Positions 1 through 7,407 of a stretch of 39,519 nt of DNA are shown here, one piece after another. This DNA is from Alphaproteobacteria bacterium. Lineage in GTDB: Bacteria > Pseudomonadota > Alphaproteobacteria > GCA-2731375. How positions within the stretch are numbered: position 1 is the first letter of the stretch; every line of letters begins with the position of its first letter. The DNA lies in NCBI GenBank assembly GCA_029937535.1, contig JAPYPT010000010.1, positions 1 to 39,519 of the forward strand. The letters run 5' to 3'. The position numbers were made by a program, and so were the translations under genes. The notes below the pieces were generated by a model. That model did not search any database. It had not been told where the DNA came from and saw nothing but the letters and a program-made list of their open reading frames with translations.

Positions 1-147
1 CGCTAAGTACATCACTCATCGAGTGCATTGATTTATTTATAATAATCACATTTATATGCCGATTGTGTAATAATAATTATATCTATTACTTAAGATATAA
101 TGCATTATGCTATATGGAATATATCTTGAATGCCGTTCCTGCCGGAT
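1..147. other. AT-rich non-coding left edge
   Basis: No credible gene lies here. The stretch is far more AT-rich than the neighbouring coding DNA. It contains a weak inverted repeat (aagatata at 92-99 paired with tatatctt at 120-127) around the palindrome ATAATGCATTAT. It sits just downstream of the minus-strand carboxyltransferase stop, so it could be a weak transcription end, but there is no convincing GC stem with a T-run. Confidence 0.4.
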
Positions 148-1677
148 TCAGAAGGTCGTCGGCCAGGTCGCCATCAAATGTTCGCCAACGCCATTGGCCA
201 TGCGGCGATCATGCAGCGCCAGCATCTTACTCAGCCAGGTCCTGGTTTCGCGCGGATCTATGACATCCTGGATCATGAAAGGTTCGGCCAGATCATAGGC
301 GGAGGTGCCCCGTTCGAATTGCTGCTCCAATTGGTCATAACGTTCGGGGTCGTCCTCGCGTTTTAGTTTGTGTACGACGGAGACGGAAATCTTCGGATCG
401 ACAAAGCTGATGTCCCCGGTGTACCAGGCACACATCTCGTCGGCATGCACCGCGCCGATGTTCAAATGGGCCTGACCGTAGGATTTTCGCATGATAACGG
501 TCAGCAATGGCACCGTCGTCATGGCCATGGCCTGGATATAGTTCATGATTTTCCCGGGCAGTTTTTGCCGCTCGCCCACCACGCCGACGAGGAAGCCCGG
601 GGTGTCGACCAGATGGATTACAGGGATATTGAAACTGTCGCACAGAACCAGGAACCCGATGATCTTGTCGCAGGCATCGCCATCCATGGCGCCGCCCTTG
701 AACATGGGGTTTGTGGCGATAATCCCGACCGAATGGCCATCCATGCGGGCCAGACCGGTGCTGACGACCTTGGAAAACCTCTCCTTGATGGGGAAATAGC
801 TGTCTTTGTCCACGATCAGCCTGATGACCTTGCGCACATCGTAAACCTTGGCCCGGCTTTCCGGCACCAGATCCAGCAGCTTACCTATATCGGCGCCTGA
901 TCCGCTGGGTACCGCCAGGCGCGGCGGCGCCTCGGCGCTGTTTGACGGCAGGTAGGAAAGGAAACGCCGGATGGCGTCCAGGGCCTCTTCGTCGCTGTCC
1001 ACCGCCATATCGACCTGGCCCGAGACTTCCGTCTGCATGCGCCAGCCGCCGAGATCTTCGGGATCTTCATCCTCGGCAATGGCGACGGAGGTCACGTTGG
1101 TGGAGGACACGGCCATGATCGCGCCTTTTCGCATGACGATAAAATCCGACATGACCGAGAGCCAGGTGCCGCCGCCAAACGATTGTCCCAGCACGGCGGA
1201 GGCCCAGGGGACCTTGCGGTGGCGGCGCAGGGCGCCTTTTTCCGCCGCCGCGTGGATGCCCTGCGCGCCCATGATATCAGGCATGCGGGCGCCCGAGCAT
1301 TCGTTCAGGGCAACGAGGGGGATGCCGTTCTTGTTGGCGTTGGCAATGGAATGCTGGCGTTTCTTGGAGGCGATGGCGGCCGAGGAGGCGCCCATGGCGC
1401 TGAATTCGGCGGCATGAATGACCACGGGCCGGCCGTCGATCTGGGCATACCCATCGACCACCCCATCGCCCGGCGTGCGATGGTGATCTTCCTGGCGCTC
1501 CGATACCGCCAATAATCCCCATTCGGTGAATGTCCCGGGATCGGCCAGATGGTCGATCCTTTGCCGGGCGTTCAAAATTCCGGCTTCCGCCCATGCCGCC
1601 AGCCGTTTGGCCGAACCCATGGCCCGCGCCGTGGCCCGCCGCCGCTCCAGTTCCGCAATTTGTTCCTCGAATGCCAA
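148..1677 (-). CDS. Acyl-CoA carboxylase carboxyltransferase-like protein
   Basis: This 509-residue protein belongs to the carboxyltransferase family of biotin-dependent acyl-CoA carboxylases (PccB/MmdA type), which move CO2 from carboxybiotin to an acyl-CoA. Visible family marks are an N-terminal helical region with NARQRIDHLADPGTF, an ECSGARMPD turn, a glycine-rich SFGGGTWLS segment, and HLVDTPGFLVG with KGGAMDGDACDK in the second crotonase-like half. Length is normal. It is divergent: the usual GGAD-H motif reads DLGGWRMQTEVSG, and the usual C-terminal GGAY segment is replaced by GQAHLNIGAVHADEM. The acyl substrate, and even carboxylase activity, are therefore unsure. No biotin-carrier or biotin carboxylase gene is next to it. 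The start is TTG at 1677, with GAGGAG about nine bases upstream and no better in-frame start. Confidence 0.85.
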   Translation of the reverse strand: MAFEEQIAELERRRATARAMGSAKRLAAWAEAGILNARQRIDHLADPGTFTEWGLLAVSERQEDHHRTPGDGVVDGYAQIDGRPVVIHAAEFSAMGASSAAIASKKRQHSIANANKNGIPLVALNECSGARMPDIMGAQGIHAAAEKGALRRHRKVPWASAVLGQSFGGGTWLSVMSDFIVMRKGAIMAVSSTNVTSVAIAEDEDPEDLGGWRMQTEVSGQVDMAVDSDEEALDAIRRFLSYLPSNSAEAPPRLAVPSGSGADIGKLLDLVPESRAKVYDVRKVIRLIVDKDSYFPIKERFSKVVSTGLARMDGHSVGIIATNPMFKGGAMDGDACDKIIGFLVLCDSFNIPVIHLVDTPGFLVGVVGERQKLPGKIMNYIQAMAMTTVPLLTVIMRKSYGQAHLNIGAVHADEMCAWYTGDISFVDPKISVSVVHKLKREDDPERYDQLEQQFERGTSAYDLAEPFMIQDVIDPRETRTWLSKMLALHDRRMANGVGEHLMATWPTTF

Positions 1678-1694
1678 CCTAACTTACTCCTCGT

Positions 1695-1952
1695 CTATTC
1701 ATGCCGCCGGATCAAAAATGCGATCTCCGGCCCTTGTTCACCTTCCCCCCGGACGGTTTCGACCAGGGTGTGGTTGCTTGTCTGACAAAAAGCGGGAAAA
1801 TCAGATGCCGCCGCCGGATCGGTGCAATAGACCCGCAGCAATTCACCTGGGCCCAGGACCATCAGGGCCTTGCGCGCGCGCAGCACCGGCAAGGGGCAAA
1901 TCAAACCCCTTGCATCCAGTTCGCTTACGTGGCTTTTCGCGCTGTCTTCCAT
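1695..1952 (-). CDS. tusA: TusA/SirA-family sulfur-carrier protein
   Basis: This is a small (85-residue) TusA-family protein. TusA proteins carry persulfide sulfur on a conserved cysteine, for tRNA thiolation or for cytoplasmic sulfur oxidation. The signature LDARGLICPLPVLRARKAL near the N-terminus carries the active cysteine (about residue 19) in the CPxP motif, and the rest fits the short beta-alpha-beta-alpha fold. The frame stays open upstream to 2099, but that would overlap the divergent ccdA start, and the extra 49 residues do not look like the family. The ATG at 1952 is therefore chosen, although no strong ribosome site precedes it. An ATG at 2000 is the alternative. The gene is divergent from ccdA and lies close to ArsR and TauE genes, which suggests a role in thiosulfate, sulfite or persulfide handling. 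Confidence 0.85.
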   Translation of the reverse strand: MEDSAKSHVSELDARGLICPLPVLRARKALMVLGPGELLRVYCTDPAAASDFPAFCQTSNHTLVETVRGEGEQGPEIAFLIRRHE

Positions 1953-2006
1953 GGCGCTACTGTAGCGCACCCCCGCAATTGGTGAAATCACCGTGATCAT
2001 GCGCCC

Positions 2007-2036
2007 GACACAATTAGCCGACACAATAGTGTGTAT
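2007..2036. promoter_or_regulatory. Candidate operator in the tusA-ccdA divergent region
   Basis: The region between tusA and ccdA holds two direct copies of GACACAAT about 13 bases apart. The second is part of the inverted repeat ACAC-AATA-GTGT. This would be a reasonable binding site for a dimeric regulator, such as the nearby ArsR-family protein, but the arms are short and no promoter boxes could be assigned with certainty. Confidence 0.2.
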
Positions 2037-2097
2037 TGGCCCCAGGGCCGCGCCGGGGTCATAATCAGCTTCGGAAGCAATACAATGGGATTTATCC

Positions 2098-2841
2098 ATG
2101 GGTGGCCTTGATATCAGCTATGCCGGCGCCTTGGGGGGCGGCCTCCTAAGTTTTGTCTCCCCCTGTGTATTGCCATTGGTACCCGCATATTTATGTTTTC
2201 TTGGCGGCACGTCGTTGGAACAGCTTTCGGGCGATGAAACGGTCGAGACCGGGGCGGCCCGCCGCGTCGTGGTCTCGGCGTTACTGTTCATTTTTGGATT
2301 TTCCACCGTATTCGTGGCCCTCGGTGCTTCGGCTACCGTGATTAGCGGCATCTTGCTGGAACATAAACTAATTCTGGGTCAAATCGCCGGCGTCATCATC
2401 ATTATCTTTGGTTTGCACGTCATGGGATTGTTACGATTGCCGTTCCTGAACAGAGATGTGCGTCTGCATCTACAGAACCGCCCCGCCAGTCTTGCCGGGG
2501 CATATTTGCTTGGTCTGGCCTTTGCATTTGGCTGGACGCCCTGTATCGGCCCCATTCTTGCAACCGTTTTGTCAGTGGCCGCCCGCGGCGATAGCCTGTG
2601 GTACGGCACGACGCTGCTGACGGTATACGCCGCCGGCTTGGGCATTCCGTTTCTTTTGGCGGCTTTTCTGGCAGCGCCATTCATGCGGTGGATGAAGCGC
2701 ATGCGCAAACATATGCGACGAATAGAAATGGCGACCGGATCTCTTTTGATTGTAACGGGATTATTATTTTTATTTAATTCGTTTGAGATTTTAGGATTTT
2801 GGCTGATCGAGTTCGTTCCCATTCTCGGCGAAATCGGATGA
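2098..2841 (+). CDS. ccdA: CcdA-type thiol-disulfide membrane transporter
   Basis: This 247-residue polytopic membrane protein of the CcdA/DsbD-beta family passes electrons from cytoplasmic thioredoxin across the inner membrane to periplasmic thiol proteins. It serves cytochrome c maturation or, as SoxV, sulfur oxidation. Both redox cysteines sit in the expected proline-rich motifs: FVSPCVLPL (about C23) and FGWTPCIGPI (about C149). About six hydrophobic helices are visible and the length is normal for the family. The gene is divergent from tusA. Its TGA overlaps the ATG of a decayed small gene (ATGA at 2838-2841), so it was once translationally coupled to that partner. The sulfur-gene neighbourhood favours a SoxV-like role, but cytochrome biogenesis cannot be excluded. 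Confidence 0.9.
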   Translation: MGGLDISYAGALGGGLLSFVSPCVLPLVPAYLCFLGGTSLEQLSGDETVETGAARRVVVSALLFIFGFSTVFVALGASATVISGILLEHKLILGQIAGVIIIIFGLHVMGLLRLPFLNRDVRLHLQNRPASLAGAYLLGLAFAFGWTPCIGPILATVLSVAARGDSLWYGTTLLTVYAAGLGIPFLLAAFLAAPFMRWMKRMRKHMRRIEMATGSLLIVTGLLFLFNSFEILGFWLIEFVPILGEIG

Positions 2842-3046
2842 AAACTTCGCCTCGAATTTCAAATATTTAGAATATTATTGTAATATTTGGACTCTTGTTT
2901 TATCTAATGGATGGAGCAATTTACAGTCCATCGGTATCGCGGGCGCGGCCCAAGGTATCGGACTAATTGTTCTGTATTTAAGTGCCGGATTGCTATTGTT
3001 CGAATTCGCTCCGGCAAGAAGTTTAGTCCGTGATCAATTGGGGTAA
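2838..3046 (+). pseudogene. Decayed small two-helix membrane protein gene downstream of ccdA
   Basis: An ATG at 2838 overlaps the ccdA stop (ATGA), a typical coupled start. It reads MKTSPRISNI and then meets TAG at 2868-2870. The same frame goes on as NIIVIFGLLFYLMDGAIY, a clear membrane helix, until about 2935. After that the protein-like sequence moves to the second reading frame: AAQGIGLIVLYLSAG, then LLLFEFAPARSLVRDQLG, ending at TAA 3044-3046. That frame has no ATG, GTG or TTG between its last stop (2804-2806) and the hydrophobic segment. The simplest reading is a small protein of about 68 residues with two helices, broken by one nonsense codon and one frameshift. I do not recognise the family. 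Sequencing error is an alternative explanation. Confidence 0.5.
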
Positions 3047-3110
3047 TTGGGTTGCGCGGACTGGGGAAAGACGATTGGGCGGAAGCGCTTTCGTATATGG
3101 GGAATTCTAA

Positions 3111-3437
3111 ATGTCACTTGGGACCTTGCAGAACCATGCACGCGGCGCCAGCCGTATCTTGAAGGCCATGGCAAATGAACGTCGGTTTATGATTCTGTGC
3201 CACCTCGTCGACGGTGAGATGAGCGTGGGCGAACTGGAAAAATTACTGGGTATCAGCCAGTCGGCTCTGTCTCAGCATTTGGCGCGCCTGCGCAACGACG
3301 GATTGGTGACGCCGCGGCGCTCGGCCCAGAACATATACTATTCACTGCAAGGGAACGAGGCGCGGGCAATCATGCAGCTTTTGCAGGATTTGATCAGTCT
3401 TGATGGACCGGCGCGGGAAGCCAGTCAGGCGCCCTGA
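3111..3437 (+). CDS. ArsR/SmtB-family transcriptional repressor
   Basis: This 108-residue winged-helix regulator has ILKAMANERRFMILCHL followed by the recognition helix region GISQSALSQHLARLRNDGLV and the wing RRSAQNIYYSL. It most resembles the BigR/SqrR (SoxR) branch, whose members sense persulfides through a pair of cysteines and repress sulfide- and thiosulfate-handling genes. Here only the first cysteine remains (C30, in ILCHL). The C-terminal helix, where the partner cysteine would be, has none. It lies ahead of the TauE/SafE gene, with a hairpin at 3598-3634 in between. It may control the TauE and ccdA units. The start ATG has GGGGAA about five bases upstream. Confidence 0.88.
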   Translation: MSLGTLQNHARGASRILKAMANERRFMILCHLVDGEMSVGELEKLLGISQSALSQHLARLRNDGLVTPRRSAQNIYYSLQGNEARAIMQLLQDLISLDGPAREASQAP

Positions 3438-3739
3438 AAGACCCGGTCTCGGCGCCAGCACGGTTGACGCCGCTTTATTTCCGGCTCCGTTGAAAGCAGT
3501 TTTCGAATAAGCCTGGATTGATGTTGATTTTGTTAAATACTGGCAGGTTTTGTTTGCCATAACCGGCCAATTTGCTGTATGCACCATTCACCGCGTTGAG
3601 CTCGCCTTGGGAAAGGCAAGCTCAATTCTTTTTGGGGCATTCATAGAACTGGCCGCGTTCGCTTATTGCGCCGCGAAATTGATGCGCCGTCATTCGATGT
3701 GCCCCAAGTTTTTGTTCCCCAAGTTTATGTGCCCGCTGC
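3438..3739. other. Intergenic region between the ArsR and TauE/SafE genes
   Basis: I see no convincing gene in these 302 bases. They hold a hairpin with a T-run (3598-3634, listed separately). Just before the TauE start there is a direct repeat of CCCCAAGTTT (3702-3711 and 3717-3726, 15-base spacing). Expression signals of the downstream permease, and possible repressor sites, would be expected here. Confidence 0.4.
3598..3634 (+). terminator. Rho-independent terminator-like hairpin
   Basis: The arms GAGCTCGCC and GGCAAGCTC (one mismatch) are followed within three bases by TTCTTTTT. It lies about 160 bases downstream of the ArsR stop and upstream of the TauE gene. It could end the ArsR transcript or act in the permease leader. 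Confidence 0.5.
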
Positions 3740-4663
3740 ATGCAGATCTATCTACCCATCGCTGAACTGTCGGTTAATGCTTTCCTGTTTCTTGGCATGG
3801 GGGCGGGGGTCGGTTTTCTCTCTGGCTTGTTCGGTGTCGGTGGCGGTTTTTTGATGACGCCACTGTTGATATTCGCCGGTATACCGCCCGCCGTGGCCGT
3901 CGCGACAGAGGCCAATCAAATTGTCGCGTCTTCCGTATCCGGCGCCTTGGCCCATTGGCGCCGGGGTAATGTTGATATCAAAATGGGTGTCGTGCTGTTG
4001 ATCGGCGGCTTCATCGGCTCCACCTTGGGTGTTTGGGTATTCGGTCTATTGCAGGGGCTGGGCCAGATTGATCTGGTGATCAGGCTGTCTTACGTGGTGT
4101 TCCTGGGCATCATCGGTGCGTTGATGCTGGTGGAAAGCCTGAAGGCGATTTCCCGGCAGCGTAAACCGGGCGGCAGGCGGCGCAAACTGCATCAACACAA
4201 TTGGCTGCACGGCCTGCCGTTCAAAATGCGCTTTCGCCGCTCCAAACTGTATATCTCCGCGCTTCTGCCCTTCGGCATTGGGGTATTGGTCGGCATCCTG
4301 GCCGCGATCATGGGCGTGGGCGGCGGCTTTATCATGGTCCCGGCGATGATCTATTTGCTGGGCATGCCGACGGCCATGGTCGTCGGCACCTCCCTGTTTC
4401 AGATCATATTCGTCACCGCCAACGTCACCTTTCTACAGGCCTGGCAAAACCAAACTGTGGATATTTTTCTGGCCCTGCTGCTTCTAACCGGCGGTGTTAT
4501 CGGCGCCCAATTGGGCACCCGGGCCGGTTCCAAACTGCCGGGGGAGCAGTTGCGCAGCATGTTGGCCTTGATTGTTTTGGGGGTCTGCGCCCGTCTGGCC
4601 TATGAATTGCTGTCCCGCCCGGACGATCTGTTTTCCATCGGCGCCATGGTCGGGAACGGTTGA
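3740..4663 (+). CDS. TauE/SafE-family sulfite/anion exporter-like permease
   Basis: This 307-residue inner-membrane permease is of the TauE/SafE (DUF81) family, whose members are linked to export of sulfite, sulfoacetate and related sulfur anions. The two inverted halves each carry the family glycine motif: LFGVGGGFLMTPLL in the N-terminal half and MGVGGGFIMVPAM in the C-terminal half. They are joined by a basic cytoplasmic loop (RQRKPGGRRRK). Eight hydrophobic helices fit. The start ATG at 3740 has no strong ribosome site, but the hydrophobic N-terminus fits this start. It is translationally coupled to the next gene by a TGATG overlap. The exact anion is unknown; sulfite is a guess from family and context. 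Confidence 0.88.
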   Translation: MQIYLPIAELSVNAFLFLGMGAGVGFLSGLFGVGGGFLMTPLLIFAGIPPAVAVATEANQIVASSVSGALAHWRRGNVDIKMGVVLLIGGFIGSTLGVWVFGLLQGLGQIDLVIRLSYVVFLGIIGALMLVESLKAISRQRKPGGRRRKLHQHNWLHGLPFKMRFRRSKLYISALLPFGIGVLVGILAAIMGVGGGFIMVPAMIYLLGMPTAMVVGTSLFQIIFVTANVTFLQAWQNQTVDIFLALLLLTGGVIGAQLGTRAGSKLPGEQLRSMLALIVLGVCARLAYELLSRPDDLFSIGAMVGNG

Positions 4664-5430
4664 TGAGGGGCCTCGGGGCAATTTTTCTGGGTTCCCGGTT
4701 GGCATTATTGCTTGTGACGTTCTTACTTCTAGGTCTGGCCCGGCCGGTATGGGCACAGGCGGTCGTGGCGGATTTATCCGACCATTTGATCGCGGTCACG
4801 ACCGGTTTTGTCGGCACCAAGTTGCTCATGTTCGGTGCGATCGAGGGTGATGCGGCGGATATTATCATTGTTGTCCGGGGCCCGGCGGATCAGGTCGTGG
4901 TCCGGCGCAAGGAACGACTGGGCGGCATTTGGGTTAACCGCCATAAGCTGATATTCGGTGGCGTGCCGGCCTTTTACCGCCTCGCCAGTACCCGCTCCCT
5001 GGACGAGATCGCCTCCAACCGCATTCTGGCGCGCCACGGCATCGGCCTGGATCAAATTCGCCTGATCAATCCAAAAGCCGAAGAGGGCGAATTGTCCGAA
5101 TTCCGCGCCGCGCTGATCCGCAACAAGCAACGCCTGGGCCTTTACCCGTCGGCAAATGGTCAGATCGCCTTGCTGGGCAACCGCCTGTTCCGCAGCGATA
5201 TCTTCTTTCCCTCCAACGTGCCCACCGGAACCTACAATGTGACGGTTTACCTTTTGCGCGGCGGCAAGGTCATCAGCGCCCAAACGACGCCCCTGATCGT
5301 GTCCAAAATTGGTATCGGCGCACAGGCCTTCGCCTTTGCGCACCGGCATTCCGCCTTGTACGGCGTCGTAGCCTTGGCCATGGCGTTGTTCGCGGGCTGG
5401 TTGGCTGGCGCAATATTTAAGCGTGCCTAG
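4663..5430 (+). CDS. TIGR02186 / Alph_Pro_TM family periplasm-facing membrane protein
   Basis: This 255-residue protein has an N-terminal signal or anchor (ALLLVTFLLLGLARPVWAQA), a predicted periplasmic beta-rich domain and one C-terminal transmembrane helix (YGVVALAMALFAGWLAGAIF). It matches the alphaproteobacterial Alph_Pro_TM/TIGR02186 family, whose function is unknown and which often follows TauE/SafE genes as it does here. Typical family stretches are LSDHLIAVTTGFVGTKLLMFG, VVVRGP and IFFPSNVPTGTYNV. The ATG at 4663 forms TGATG with the TauE stop; a TTG at 4660 is the only longer option. The coupling suggests it is an accessory subunit of the permease or a periplasmic partner for the exported anion. 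That is inference. Confidence 0.85.
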   Translation: MRGLGAIFLGSRLALLLVTFLLLGLARPVWAQAVVADLSDHLIAVTTGFVGTKLLMFGAIEGDAADIIIVVRGPADQVVVRRKERLGGIWVNRHKLIFGGVPAFYRLASTRSLDEIASNRILARHGIGLDQIRLINPKAEEGELSEFRAALIRNKQRLGLYPSANGQIALLGNRLFRSDIFFPSNVPTGTYNVTVYLLRGGKVISAQTTPLIVSKIGIGAQAFAFAHRHSALYGVVALAMALFAGWLAGAIFKRA

Positions 5431-5443
5431 CCGCGACACGATC

Positions 5444-5484
5444 TAGCGCATGTCGCGTTCAATTGAACGCGAGGCCATGCGCTA
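5444..5484. repeat. Palindromic element, TAGCGC-bounded
   Basis: The outer arms TAGCGCATG and CATGCGCTA enclose the perfect 20-base palindrome TCGCGTTCAATTGAACGCGA plus an extra GGC. It sits between the convergent genes ending at 5430 and 5553, next to a second element (5497-5548). It resembles the TAGAGC family elsewhere in this window and could act as a bidirectional transcription end. Confidence 0.75.
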
Positions 5485-5496
5485 AAACCTTTAAGA

Positions 5497-5548
5497 TAGA
5501 GCAACTTATCCGTATTCAATTGAATCCAATTGAATACGGCTTGCTCTA
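5497..5548. repeat. Palindromic element, TAGAGC-bounded (copy 1)
   Basis: The ends TAGAGCAA and TTGCTCTA enclose CCGTATTCAATTG and CAATTGAATACGG, giving a long stem. CTTAAG-like sequence flanks it on both sides. It lies in the convergent junction before the response-regulator stop. Further members are at 9376-9436, 26486-26527 and 33509-33571. Confidence 0.8.
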
Positions 5549-5552
5549 GAAC

Positions 5553-6467
5553 TTAAGACGGAGCGGAATCGGCCGCGGCGGCGCCATCTCCGGCCGCGGT
5601 TCCATCGCCCTGCCCCGCCGACGCGGTGTTATAGGGCACGCGCTCACTTTCATCCAAGATATATAGATAGTCCAAATCGCCTTGCGGGAAATTGGTGGCG
5701 CTTATGAATACTTCCGGGGCGATCGCGCCATTCTGTAACATTACCGCTATGTTTGGCGCCTGGTCGGTAATTTTCTCGGCGACGGGAAGGCATTTATCCC
5801 AGTTGGTATGCTGCAACATGATGCAGAAGGTATCATCGGAAATGCGGGCCACCAGATCGGACGAACGGGCGATTTTGGTCAGCAGAGTTGCTACGCCGGC
5901 CATCATTGATTCCGTCGGATTGAAGCCATGGGCGTCCAAAATCGGGGCGTAATTGGTGATTTGCACATACAGCAAGGCGCCCTGTTTTTTTGCACGCAGG
6001 CTTTCCGCTATGACAATCCTGAAGAATTCGCGGAAGCTGGCTTCATTGACCACGCCGGTGCTGATGTCATTACCAGCACCCTCGCGCAACATGTCTTCCA
6101 TGTTTAGCAGCCGTTTGCCGGCCCTGATCCGAAGCTGTAATTCAATCGTGTTCAAGGGTTTGTTCAGATAATCATCGCCGCCTGCTTCAAGACTGGCCAT
6201 GACCGCGTCTTTTTCCGAAAAATCGGCGTAAAAAATTATATAGGTATAACGTGGGCGTTCGATTGCGCGTATGCGCCGGCATAATTCCAGGCCGCCGATG
6301 CCCGGTAGATCATAATCCATGATCACCATGCGGTAGGGTTCCTTGGCGATCAGGTCATAGGCCCGGTCACTATCGTGTTCCAGGGTGACGCGGTGACCCC
6401 ATTTCTCCAATTTTGCTTTTAACAACCGCGAAAACAGCGGATCTGGATCAACGACCAGTACTTTCAT
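5553..6467 (-). CDS. Response regulator with degenerate GGDEF-like domain
   Basis: This 304-residue protein has an N-terminal receiver domain (about 1-120): acidic pocket VVDPDP, phospho-acceptor D51 in VIMDYDLPG, and the conserved lysine in DDYLNKP. A second domain (about 130-275) follows the layout of a GGDEF domain. However, the expected D-LTGL-NR element reads DISTGVVNEASF, and the GGDEF signature is replaced by ISDDTF, so diguanylate cyclase activity is unlikely. An acidic Ala/Gly/Asp tail ends the protein. It is 36 bases downstream of the secretin-N-like gene and probably co-transcribed with it, facing the Tad locus. A role in pilus control through phosphorylation or c-di-GMP-independent contacts is inference. 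No sensor kinase is adjacent. Confidence 0.82.
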   Translation of the reverse strand: MKVLVVDPDPLFSRLLKAKLEKWGHRVTLEHDSDRAYDLIAKEPYRMVIMDYDLPGIGGLELCRRIRAIERPRYTYIIFYADFSEKDAVMASLEAGGDDYLNKPLNTIELQLRIRAGKRLLNMEDMLREGAGNDISTGVVNEASFREFFRIVIAESLRAKKQGALLYVQITNYAPILDAHGFNPTESMMAGVATLLTKIARSSDLVARISDDTFCIMLQHTNWDKCLPVAEKITDQAPNIAVMLQNGAIAPEVFISATNFPQGDLDYLYILDESERVPYNTASAGQGDGTAAGDGAAAADSAPS

Positions 6468-6503
6468 CGCGCTCTATCCTCTGACCGCTGGCAAATAACT
6501 GTG

Positions 6504-7121
6504 TTACCTGGTGCCCTGCGTGTTACCCAAAAGTCCGGCCAGGCCACCGGCAATGTTTGTGCCGCCTGGGCCACCAAGCGCCGCCGCCAAGCCCGCCGCC
6601 GCCGCGAGCGGCCCACCACCGGCCGCGCGCGGTTCGCCGCCCGCCGGTTGATTTTGCCCGCCCGGTGCCGCCGGCGCCGCTCCGGCCGTCGTGGCGCCGG
6701 ATCCACGCGGCGTGGCCACGGGCGTACAGCGTGGACTACAGCTCAACGTCGAAGAAATGTCCCGGCGATCGACGGTGACACGGCGTTTGTTTACCGGACC
6801 GACCACGATGGTGGATGATAAAATGATCTCTCCCGCCTCGTCCAAGATCAGCAAATTTGTTTCGCCCGGTTCCCGGCCCAAAAGAAACAGCCGGCCATTT
6901 CCCTCCACCACGATATCGGCGACGGCGGGGTTGCCAAGCATGATCACGTCGGGTGGATTGGCCAATGGCAGGGCCTTCGCCTTGCCAATCTCCAGCGATA
7001 TGATGCCGGCCGCACGGGCTTTTGGCATCGTTTCAACCAACAATCCCAGTGACGCGGCCAGAATGACCAGGCAAGCCAGCAACGGCCCCGGCAACCCATA
7101 ATGTGATCCGTGAAATTTCAT
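6504..7121 (-). CDS. Stand-alone secretin N-terminal-domain protein (T2SS-T3SS_pil_N type)
   Basis: This 205-residue exported protein has a signal sequence (LACLVILAASLGLLVETMPKARA). Residues about 38-115 match the first domain of CpaC-type secretins: GKAKALPLANPPDVIMLGNPAVADI, then LFLLGREPGETNLLILDEAGE. The same layout appears in this window's own CpaC (GKARLIRLP, ANPSVANV, IYLIGLEVGSTNAFFLDDKG). It has no secretin pore domain. After two cysteines (SCSPRC) the C-terminus is a flexible Gly/Ala/Pro-rich tail. It presumably assembles with, or regulates, the outer-membrane secretin. It starts a two-gene unit with the response regulator and is divergent from the TPR-SPOR gene. Confidence 0.78.
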   Translation of the reverse strand: MKFHGSHYGLPGPLLACLVILAASLGLLVETMPKARAAGIISLEIGKAKALPLANPPDVIMLGNPAVADIVVEGNGRLFLLGREPGETNLLILDEAGEIILSSTIVVGPVNKRRVTVDRRDISSTLSCSPRCTPVATPRGSGATTAGAAPAAPGGQNQPAGGEPRAAGGGPLAAAAGLAAALGGPGGTNIAGGLAGLLGNTQGTR

Positions 7122-7407
7122 TCCATGCCCTCGGCGAGGATTGATATCAAGTTGGCCGCCAAATTTGCGAATCGAACATCAGCCACATACCGAAATTAAC
7201 ACATTCAACGGCGTCAAGCATCTGTTATACAATATTAATAGCGCCTACCTGACAATGAAACCTTAAACAATTCGAGTGCGGGGCAAATTAGTTGGCGAAC
7301 GCCACAAGATATTCAAAGTATTTTCTATTGTATCCTATGTTGCCATGGCCATTTAGATTAAAATGATGAAATAGTGCGCGCCGGACAACTGCGTACAGGA
7401 TAAATGT

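Noticed and set aside
1-147. Small gene at the AT-rich left edge
   Set aside because: The short frames present overlap the carboxyltransferase end, lack a ribosome site and encode nothing protein-like.
2838-3046. Programmed frameshift or stop-codon recoding as an explanation for the small gene after ccdA
   Set aside because: No slippery heptamer was found at the frame change. TAG, TAA and TGA are all used as ordinary stops by neighbouring genes, so decay or sequence error is simpler.
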